From the NCBI GenBank assembly GCA_029582155.1, contig CM055895.1, positions 59,931,078-59,995,077 on the forward strand: 64,000 nucleotides of DNA, read 5' to 3'. The position numbers and the translations under genes are program-made. This DNA is from Panopea generosa (lineage: Eukaryota > Mollusca > Bivalvia > Adapedonta > Hiatellidae). Positions 38,301-50,300 of the stretch are shown here, piece after piece; position 1 is the first letter of the stretch, and every line of letters starts with the position of its first letter. The notes below the pieces were generated by a model, which saw nothing but the letters and a program-made list of their open reading frames with translations, made no database searches and was not told the origin of the DNA.

Positions 38301-41300
38301 TCTTATCCATTCCGACAATTGAGCAGTAAAGAGATGCCGTTGATTAGCCAAGTTATCAACTCCCAAGCACGTATTATCGCGTGTGCGCATTAACCCGATT
38401 TCTCAAATGGATGAAGATGTTATATAGAACGCCTGTACGGAGGCTGCGTAGTTATGGTAATATGTCGTTGTTACTTTTTGTCTCAGAAGAAAGCATAGCT
38501 TAAATAATGTGTTTTTATCATGAACGATTGATTAACACTTCAATTGTTGTTTTCCACTTTTTAACAAAGCAAACAAGCGATAGTGAAGGAGGTCTGAAAT
38601 TGCTCGATATATTTAAGAGCAAAGACAGCGGAAAATATTGAAAACACGATTGGCATTAGATTTGCTAGATCCAATTAAATTGCATCGGAACATTTTGCTT
38701 GAAACATTTTAACATTGCCTAAGATCGTTTTTAACCTTTACTGCATACTGGATTATTATTTCGTAAAGGATGGTAGATCAGATCGTTCAATTGCACTTCT
38801 TGGAATTCATACCCTAAATCTGACCGTTAAACGGTACTCCTTGGAATACATACCCTACACCTGACCGTTCAACGGTACTCCTTGGAATCAATACCCTAAA
38901 TCTGACCGTTAAACAGTGCTCCTTGGAATCCATACCCTAGACTTGACCGTTAAACAGTACTCCTTGGAATACATACCCTACACCTGACCGTTCAACGGTA
39001 CTCCTTGGTATCCATACCCTAGATCTGACCGTTAAACGGTACTCCTTGGAATCCATACCCTAGATCTGACCGTTCAACGGTACTCCATGGTATCCATACC
39101 CTAGATCTGACCGTTAAACAGTGCTCCTTGGAATCCATACCCTACACCTGACCGTTAAACAGTACTCCTTGGAATCAATACCCTAGACCTGACGACCGTT
39201 AAACGGTACTGTTTGGAATCAATATCCTAGACCTGACGACCGTTAAACGGTACTTCTTGGAATTCATACCGTGGAATTGACCGTTAAACGGTACTCCTTG
39301 GTACCTTTGCCCTAGATATGACCGTTAAACGGTACTCCTTGGAATTCATACCCTAAAGATGACCGTTCAACGGTACTTCTTGGAATTCATACCCTAGACC
39401 TGACCGTTTAACGGTGCTCCTTGGAATCCATACCCTAGACCTGACTGTTAAACAGTGCTCCTTGGAATCAATACCCTACACCTGACCGTTAAACAGTACT
39501 CCTTGGAATCAATATTCTAGACCTGACCGTTAAACGGTTTTTCTTGGAATCCATACCCTGGAACTGACCGTTAAACGGTACTCATTGGAATCCATGTCCT
39601 AGATATGACCGTTAAACGGTACTCCTTGGAATTCATATCCTAGAGATGACCGTTCAACAGTACTCATTGGAATCCATACCCTAGATCTGACAATTAAACA
39701 GTACGCCTTGGAATTCATACCCTAGATCTGACCGTTAAACGGTACTCCTTGGAATTCAAATCCTAGAGATGACCGTTCAACGGTACTGCTTGGAATCCAT
39801 ACACTACGCCTGGCCGTTTAACTGCACTTCTTGAAAGCCATACCCTAGATCTGACCGTTAAACAGTTTTCTTTGGAATCCATACCCTACAGATGACTGTT
39901 AAACGGTACTTCTTGGAATCAATACCCTAGACCTGACCATTAAACGGTACTCTTTGGAATCCATACCCTAGACCTGACCATTAAACGGTACTCCTTGGAA
40001 TCCATACCCTAGACCTGACCATTAAACGGTACTCCTTGGAATCCATACCCTAGATCTGACCGTTCAACGGTACTCCTTAGAATCCATACCCTAGTGATGA
40101 CCGTTAAACGGTACTCCATGGAATCCATACCCTAGATCTGACCGTTAAAAGGTACTTTTTGGAATCCATACCCTAGGTCTGACCGTTAAACGGTACTCCT
40201 TGGAATTTATACTCTAGATCTGACCGTTAAACGGTTCTCCTTGGAATTCATACCGAAAACCTGACCATTTAACGGTATCCTTGGAATCCATACCCTAGAC
40301 CTGACCGTTAAACGGTACTCCTTGGTATCCATACCCTAGATCTGACCGTTAAACGGTACTCCTTGGAATCCATACCCTAGACCTGACCGTTAAACGGTAC
40401 TCCTTGGAATCCATACCCTAGATCTGATCGGTACTCCTTGGAATCCATACCCTAGACCTGATCGTTCAACGGTACTCCTTGGTATCCTTACCCTAGATCT
40501 GACCGTTTAACGGTACTCCTTGGAATCCATACCCTAGACCTGACCGTTAAACGGTACTCCTTGGAATCCATACCCTAGACCTGATCGTTCAACGGTACTC
40601 ATTGGAATCCATACGCTAGAGATTACCGTTAAACGGTACATCTTTTGAATTCATACCCTAGATCTGACCGTTTAACGGTACTCCTTGGAATCCATACGCT
40701 AGAGATGACCGTTTAACAGTACTCATCGGAATAAATACCCTAAGCCTGTCCGTTAAACAGTAATCCTTGGAATCTATACCCTAGATCTGACCGTTAAACG
40801 GTACTCCTTGGAATCCATACCCTAGATCTGACCGTTAAATGGTACTCCTTGGAATCCATACGCTAGAGATGACCGTTAAACGGTGGTACTCCTATGAATT
40901 CATACCCTAGAGATGACCGTTTTACGGGTCTCCTTGGAATCCATACCCTAGATCTGACCGTTAAAAGGTACTTCTTGGAATCCATACCCTAGGTCTGACC
41001 GTTAAACGGTATTCCTTGGAATCTATACTCTAGATCTGACCGTTAAACGGTTCTCCTTGGAATTCATACCCTAGACCTGACCAATCAACGGTACTCCATG
41101 GAATTCATATCGAAAACCTGACCATTTAACAGTATCCTTGGAATCCATACCCTAGACCTGACCGTTTAACGGTACTCCTTGGAATCCATATCCTAGACCT
41201 GATCGTTCAACGGTACTCCTTGGTATCCATACCCTAGATCTGACCGTTTAACGGTACTCCTTGGAATCCATACACTAGACCTGACCGTCAAACGGTACTC

Positions 41301-44300
41301 CTTGGAATCCATACCCTAGACCTGATCGTTCAACGGTACTCATTGGAATCCATACGCTAGAGATTACCGTTAAACGGTACTCCTTGGAATTCATACCCTA
41401 GATCTGACCGTTTAACAGTAATCCTTGGAATCCATACCCTAGATCTGACCGTTAAACGGTACTCCTTGGAATCCATACTCTAGATCTGACCGTGCAACGG
41501 TACTCCTTGGATCTATACCGTAGACCTGACCGTTTAACGGTACTCCTTGGAATCCATACGCTAGAGATAACCGTTAAACGGTACTCCTATGAATTCATAC
41601 CCTAGAGATGACCGTTTTACGGTACTCCTTGGAATCCATACCCTACATCTGATCGTTTAACGGTAATCTTTGGAATCCATACCCTAGACCTGCCCGTTAA
41701 ACAGTATTCCTTGGAACCATACCCTAGACCTGACCGTTAAACGGTAATCCTTGGAATCCATTCCCTAGACATGACCGTTAAACAGTAATCCTTGGAACCC
41801 ATACCCTTGAGATGACCGTTTAACGGTAATCGTTGGAATCCATACCCTAGACCTGACCCTATTTTTCTTCATGTTCGACAAGTTTCTTACTTAATGAGAA
41901 AAGAACGTGAAAATGTAATTCTCACAAAATAAGACATGTTGGTGCTTTTTTTAGTTTATATTTTAAGTACATGGCATTACACTAACCATATATGCCTAAG
42001 TTTTGTTTTAATAATACCCCCACCCCCACCTCCTCAAGAAGTTCCCCTATGTACTAGTTATTAAACAACTTTGATAATGCTCTCTGTGATATCTAAACGA
42101 ATTCTCTGTAAATCCATGCCAGTGTTCCCTGTAATATCTAGACCCATACTCTGAAAATCACTTCTAATGGTCTATGTAATTTCTAGACACATTCTATATA
42201 AATAAGTGTCAATGGTCTTTGTAATATCTAGTTCCATTCTCTGTAAATCCATGATAGTGGTCTATGTAATATCTAAACACATTCTATATAAATGTGTGCC
42301 AGTGGTCGATGTACTGTTTAGACCCATTATATGTAAATATGTGCCAGTGGTCTATGTAATGTCTAGACACATTCAATGTAAATATGTGCCAGTGGTCTAT
42401 GTACTGTCTAGACCCATTCTATGTAAATATGTGCAAGTGGTCAATAAACTGTCTAGACCCATTCTATGTAAATATGTGCAAGTGGTCTATGTACTGTCTA
42501 GACCCATTCTATGTAAATATGTGCAAGTGGTCTATAAACTGTCTAGACTCATTCTATGTAAATATGTGCAAGTGGTCGATGTACTGTCTAGACCCATTCT
42601 ATTTAAATATGTGCCAGTGGTCTATGTTATGTCTAGACCCATTCTATGTAAATATGTGCAAGTGGTCTATGTACTGTCTAGACCCATTCTATGTAAATAT
42701 GTGCAAGTGGTCTATAAACTGTCTAGACCCATTCTATGTAAATATGTGCAAGTGGTCGATGTACTGTCTAGACCCATTCTATTTAAATATGTGCCAGTGG
42801 TCTATGTTATGTCTAGACACATTCAATGTAAATGTGCGCCAGTGTTCTATGTAATGTCTAGACACATTATATGTTATATGTGCCAGTGGTCTATATAATG
42901 TCTAGACACATTCAATGTAAATATGTGCAAGTGGTCTATGTACTGTCCAGACCCATTCTATGTAACTATGTCCAAGTGGTCTATGTAATGGCTAGACACA
43001 TTATATGTAATATGTGCCAGTGGTATATGTCTAGACATATTCAATGTAAATATGTGCAAGTGGTTTATAAACTGTCTAGACCCATTCTATGTAAATATGT
43101 GCAAGTGGTTTATGTACTGTCTAGACCCATTCTATGTAAATATGTGCAAGTGGTCTATGTACTGTCTAGACCCATTCTGTGTAAATATGTGCCAGTGGTC
43201 TATGTTATGTCTAGACACATTCAATGTTAATATGTTTCAATGGTTTAGGTAATGTCTAGACCCATTATATGTAAATGTGTGTCAGTGTTCTATGTAATGT
43301 CTAGACACAGTCTATGTAATATTTGCCAGTGATCTATGTAATATCTAGTCCAATTCTCTGAAAATCCAGTGAATTTTTTATGTTATATATATACCAATTC
43401 TCGGTAAATCCACGACCATGTTCTATGTAATATCTAGAACTATTCTCTGTAAATCCACGCCAATTTTCTATATAATATTTAGACCTATTCTTTGTAAAAT
43501 CCAGCCAATGTTCTTTGTAAAATCTAGACCTATTATCTGTAAATCCACGACCATGTTCTATGTTATATTTAGACCAATTCTCTGTACATACGAGTCAGTA
43601 GTGTAAGTAATGTGTAGACCCATTCTAAGTAAATATGTGCCAATGGTCTATGTTATATCTAGTTCTATCCTCTGTAAATCCTTGCAAATGCTTTATGTAA
43701 TATCTAGATACATTCTATATAAATATGTGCCAATGGTCTTTGTAATATTTAGACCCATTCTATGTTAATATGCGTCAGTGGTCTATGTAATGTCTAGACC
43801 CATTCTATGTAAATATGTGCAAGAGGTCTATGTTATGTCTAGACCCATTCTATGTAAAATGTGTGCGAGTGGTCTGTGTACTGTCTAGACCCATTCTATG
43901 TTAATATGTGAAAGCGGTCTATGTAATGTCTAGACCTATTCTATGTAAAATGTGTGCAAGTGGTCTATGTAATGTCTAGACCCATTCTATGTAAAATGTG
44001 TGCAAGTGGTCTGTGTTATGTTTAGAAACATTCTATGTACAGTTTGTGCCAGTGGTCTTTATACTGTCTAGACACATTCTATGTAAATATGTGCCAGTGG
44101 TCTATGTTTTGTCTAGACCCATTCTATGTAAAATGTGTGCAAGTGGTCTGCGTAATGTCTAGACGCATTCTATGTAAAATGTGTGTCAGTGGTCTTTATA
44201 CTGTCTAGACCCATTCTATGTAACTATGTGCCAGTGTTGTATGCAATTTCTAGACCCATTCTATGTAAACTGTGTGCCAGTGGTCTTTATACTGCCTAGA

Positions 44301-47300
44301 CCCATTCTATGTAAATATGTGCAAGTGGTCTATGTAATGTCTAGACCAATGCTATGTAAAATTTGTGCCAGTGGTCTGTGTAATGTCTAGACACATTCTA
44401 TATAAAATTTGTGCCAGTGGTCTTTATACTGTCTAGACTCATTCTATGTAAATATGTGAAAGTGGTCTATGTAATGTCTAGACCTATTCTATGTAAAATG
44501 TGTGCAAGTGGTCTATGTAATGTCTAGACCCATTCTATGTAAAATGTGTGCCAGTGGTCTGTGTTATATTTAGAAACATTCTATGTACAGTTTGTGCCAG
44601 TGGTCTTTATACTGTCTAGACACATTCTATGTAAATATGTGCCAGTGGTCTATGTTTTGTCTAGACCCATTCTATGTAAAATGTGTGCAAGTGGTCTGCG
44701 TAATGTCTAGACGCATTCTATGTAAAATGTGTGCCAGTGGTCTTTATACTGTCTAGACCCATTCTATGTAACTATGTGCCAGTGTTGTATGTAATTTCTA
44801 GACCCATTCTATGTAAACTGTGTGCCAGTGGTCTTTATACTGCCTAGACCCATTCTATGTAAATATGTGCAAGTGGTCTATGTAATGTCTAGACCCATGC
44901 TATGTAAAATTTGTGCCAGTGGTCTGTGTAATGTCTAGACACATTCTATGTAAAATTTGTGCCAGTGGTCTTTAAACTGTCTAGACTCATTCTATGTAAA
45001 TATGTGAAAGTGGTCTATGTAATGTCTAGACCTATTCTATGTAAAATGTGTGCAAGTGGTCTATGTAATGTCTAGACCCATTCTATGTAAAATGTGTGCC
45101 AGTGGTCTGTGTAATGTCTAGACACATTCTATGTAAAATTTGTGCCAGTGATCTTTATACTCTCTAAACCCATTCTATGTAAATATGTGAAAGTGGTCTA
45201 TGAAATGTTTATACCCATTCTATGTAAAATGTGTGCCAGTGGTCTACATAATATTTAGACCTATTCTATGTTTATATGTGCCAGTGTTCTATGTAATGTC
45301 TAGACCCATTCTATGTAAAATGTGTGCCAGTGGTCTATGTAATGTCTAGACACATTATATGTAAAATGTGTGCCAGTGGTCTATGTAAAGTCTAGACCCA
45401 TTCTATGTAAATATGCGCCAGTGGTCTATGTTAATATGTTCCAATGGTTTATGCAATGTCTAACCCGTTCTATGTAAATATGTGCCAGTTGTCTATGTTA
45501 TGTCTAGACACATTCAATGTTAATATGTCTCAATGGTCTAGGTAATGTCTAGACACATTCTATGTAAATGTGTGCCAGTGTTCTATGTAATATCTATAAC
45601 CATTCTCGGTAAATCCACGACCATGTTCTATGTAATATCTATAACTATTCTTGGTAAATCCACGACCATGTTCTATGTAATATCTAGAACTATTCTCTGT
45701 AAATCCACGCCAATGTTCTACGTTATATATAGACCTATTCTCTGTAAATCCACGCCAGTGTTCTATATAATATTTAGACCTATTCTTTGTAAATTCACGC
45801 CAACGTTTTATATAATATCAACACCTATTATCTGTAAATCCACGCCAATGTTCTATGTAATATCCAGACCTATTCTCGGTAATCCACGCCAATGCTCTAT
45901 GTAATATCTAGACCAAATATGTAAACATTAGTCAGTGGTCTATGTAATGTCTAGACCCATTCTATGTAAATATGTGCAAGTGGTCTGTTATGTCTAGACC
46001 CATTCTATGTTAAATGTGTGCCAGTGGTCTATGTACTGTCTAGATCCATTCTATGTAAATATGTGCAAGTGGTCTGTTATGACTAGACCCATTCTATGTA
46101 AAATGTGTGACAGTGGTCTATGTTATGTCTAGACCCATTCTGTGTAAAATGTGTGCCAGTGGTCTATGTACTGTCTAGACACATTCTGTGTGAAATGTGT
46201 GCCAGTGGTCTTTGTAATGTCTAGATCCATTCTGTGTAAATATGTGCAAGTGGTGTATGCTATGTCTAGACCCATTCTATGTAAAATGTGTGCCAGCGGT
46301 CTGTGTCATGTCTAGACACATTCTATGTTTAATGTGTGCCAGTGGTATTTATACTGTCTAGAACCATTCTATGTAAATATGTGCAAGTGGTCTATGTAAT
46401 GTCTAAACCCATTCTATGTAAACTGTGTGCCAGTGGTCTGTGTAATGTCTAGACACATTCTATGTAAAATTAGTGCCAGTGGTCTTTATACTGTCTAAAC
46501 CCATTCTATGTAAACTGTGTGCCAGTGGTCTGTGTAATGTCTAGACACATTCTATGTAAAATTAGTGCCAGTGGTCTTTATACTGTCTAGACACATTCTA
46601 TGTAAATATGTGCAAATTGTCTATGTAATGTCTCGACCCATTCTACGTAAAATATGTGCCAGTGGTCTATGTAATATCTAGACCCATTCTATGTAAATAT
46701 GTGCCAATGTTCTATGTAATATCTAGACCTATGATCTGTTAATCCACGACCATGTTCTTTGTAATATATAGACCTATTCGCGGTTATCCACGCCAATGTT
46801 CTATATAATATCTAGACATATTCTCTGTAAACCCACGCCAATGTTTTATGCAATATCAAGATATATTCTCTGTTAACCCACGCTAATGTTCTGTGTAATA
46901 TCTAGACCTATTCTCTGTAAATCCACGACCATCTTCTATGTAACATCTAGACCTATTCTCTGTAAATTCACGCCAATGTTCTACGTAATATCTAGACCTA
47001 TTCTCTGTAAATCCACGCTAGTGTTCTAAGTAATATCTATATTCATTGTCTGTAGGTCTGTGCTAATGTTTTTTTGTAAAATCTAGACCAACGTTAAACA
47101 TGTTCGAATGTAAAATGTACATCATGGCAACACTTTTTTTAAGTAATCTTTTTTTTTTCGAAAATGGTAGTTCTAGCTCTTGAGACATAAGCATCATTTG
47201 AATAATCTACTTGTTACCACGTGTTCAATGATTTCAAGTATGTCGAATCTTATACATTGTCAGATAGCACAGTCTATAGAATATAGAAAGATGAGAATTT

Positions 47301-50300
47301 CAAACTATTTAATTGTTAAAGCTTTACAACTTTTTCAAAAGAAAACTATTGTACCATATGCCAAAGCTATAACTTAACAGAAAGATACTTTAAATTATTA
47401 CTAAACGTGATTTTCATGGGTTTAACATCTCTTCCACTTTGAACAAACCGAAAAACAATTATGTATAATAATTGAAATCGAAACATCAAGATTTAACCTA
47501 TATATCTGTCTCTCGATAGAGATAATGCGATTATGTTCACGATACTGCTCTATGCTATTTTCCCGATGCGTGTACGTCGAATCTTTATAAACGTTGATTA
47601 TTCCCTAAAGAGATTGTTCCACGATTTGGAAAAACGCTTAATTCACCACGTGGCAATCGACAAATATCAGTGAGAATAAATTTAAAAAAAAACACTCAAC
47701 CACCATGATATCTGTTTAGTATACATGTTTACTGAAGTGTTTTTGAATTTCTTATGCTATCTTATATATTACGTACAAGTGTTTGACGGCATTCAAAAAG
47801 TAGTCATAGAAATATCATATAAATATACAGCAAAAACCAAATGAAATTTGTCAAGTTACTAATGATGTTTGGATACAATAATTCGGAGGATTACAGTTAA
47901 ACCTGTCTAAAGCAGCCAGTCAAGGGAAGGAGGAAAAGTGGCCTTTACGACAGGTTGTTGTTTAATACAGGTTAATTTGCTCTGAAATCGTATACGTGGG
48001 AAATAACAAATTTGGCTGCTTAAGACAACTGGCTGCTTAATCAGTAGAGGTGATCGCATATACAGGTTTTACTGTACTTTTTAAACTGATGAGCGCATTA
48101 TTATACGTATGCAAAAGACATCAGTAACGAAAAAAAAACAACTTCATATAGATCTGTTGAAGACCGGTGAAGCATTATTGACTTTGTCAAAGATTACAAT
48201 CGATATTCATCCCAGATATGTACCATCAGGAGGGGACGGGTGTCATTTGGTGCGTACACGGGTAGAAAAGGGTAAAAAAAACAGGTTTATGAATGAAGCT
48301 ATTGGTATAAGCAGGTGTTATCTAAAAGTACATGTATATTACACATAAAGAAAAAACAAATACTTAACATTGCAAACTAAATCACTACAAAATACATGTA
48401 TAGTAACAGTGAGCGGGTTAACACAACACAAATGGACAAAATACAAGCTATATGTACACCAGTGTTGGTAATAGATTTTTAAGCGGGGCGGTAGTCTAAT
48501 GGATACAGTGTTGGCCGTTCACGCCAGAGGTTGCGGTTCCAGAGGTTTCGGGTTCGATTCCCCGGTCGACCCGATGCCTCTCATAAAACAACACTTAGTA
48601 CTGGTTCTTCCCAGGAAACGGACTCGAGAGCGGTTCATATAAGCTCTGAGCTTTCATTGTAATCGAGCTAAAATAAATTTGTATAAACTAATAGATTTTT
48701 AAGAAAACAAAAAAAAAATTATTTGTAAATCGCCACGTAAATAAATGTGCTTACACTCCAGCAAGTAACTGAAAAATGTTTTGGTATAAAGAGTTGACAA
48801 TACAAAATGAGGTCTCGTAAAGTCCCTTAAGGAACGATTAAGTCGTGTTTCATCATGTCAATAACGGATTTTGTTTTCTAATTGCTGAAGTACAATGTAA
48901 TACTGTCATGTGTTATAAAGATGTTATTACTGTGAACAACGGATTACACGATTGTTTGTGTGTCATGTTAACACCGGTACGCCGTACTATAGTGTTTAAT
49001 AGTTTCCTTTACTATACTAATTGATCAATTAGTGGAATGACGTTGTCGTAAACTTAACAAAATATACACGGTCAAAGCAGAGACTCATAAACACGTGTAA
49101 CTGGTCAAAGTAACATATGTCATATTCACTCTCGTTTATAAAACCTGAATTTGAATGTTCGTGTGTTTTTTTTCTATGCATGCACATGTATATGTATAAC
49201 ATTGATATGTTATTATTTGATTATTAGGGGGAAAAAAGGTTCTCATCATAATAACAATAATTTTACAAACATTAGCACTAATCCATGTTATGACTTTGTC
49301 AAGCATAAAGAAATAGGATTAATATTGACGTTAGATCCCTGCGTTTGATTATCATAGGTGGAATTGCCTGAGGCTCTAAGTGGTGATTTTACTGTTCAAA
49401 GGATTTGCACATATTGTCAATTAATTTTGCTGAAGTGTGCCGAAAACAAATATCCACTGGTAATAAATATTAGTTTGGATACTAAGGTAGCGCTATTGAT
49501 CGCAATACACCTGGGACAACGTTAGCAACACTTATGTATAGAGGAATCCCTAGCACCTATAATATTCTGACTGTTTTCTTTAGCTCCTCTTTCATAGCAT
49601 CATAACCGCATTTTATCTCATGTAAGAACCCAAGATCAGAAGGTTCTCTGACAAGATAGCACCGTATGAATGCTCTTGTTGGTTAACGTATAGCAATATA
49701 CAGTCAAACATGTCTTAAGCAGCCAGTCAATGGAAGGAGCAAAAGTGGTTTGACTGTATTTATTATTTATATATCAATTGTTGTTAATATAAGTATTCAA
49801 CTTTATGCACATCAAGATTGTTTTTTTTTTGTCTCCCTTGTATTCTTAGTAACACACAATCTAGTGACACGCTATACAAGAGAACGACGGGTATGGTTAA
49901 ATGATCGTATTTCTCAATCAAAAACTGCTTATAATATGCGTGCTCTCTCCTCTCTATACAGAAATATCAAACTGGTATAAGTATAAATACGATGTGTGCA
50001 CTGCACAATATAAAAGCTAACAGTGAAACAAACACAATTATGTCTTTATTACAACCTTATTGCTAACTTTACTATGTCATTGCACTCATTTCTGTTGACA
50101 AACTGCCTGTCTGATAAACTTAGGTTTATTGCGGCAATGTAAGTTTATCAGGCACATGACGTCATTATCTATAATAAACGGAATATCCACAGGCTATAAC
50201 AAAAATTTGATGCCGATTTTTTAATGTCACAAAAAAGACAAGTTAGAAATATTGACATGATAAAGAAAATACCATGTTAGTGTCTAATATTATCAACTTT

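Noticed and set aside
42206..43252. Long open frames (230, 156 and 119 residues) with a 15-residue repeat
   Set aside because: They result from a 45-bp satellite whose unit is a multiple of three. Two frames are open at once, and the frames break wherever 46-bp units occur.
38775..47095. CRISPR array
   Set aside because: There are no unique spacers between constant repeats; the units are directly tandem and degenerate, in an intron-bearing eukaryotic gene.
48483..48570. Functional tRNA gene
   Set aside because: A and B boxes are present but acceptor-stem pairing is lacking and a SINE tail follows. The same applies to 9085, 20095, 23181 and the minus-strand heads.
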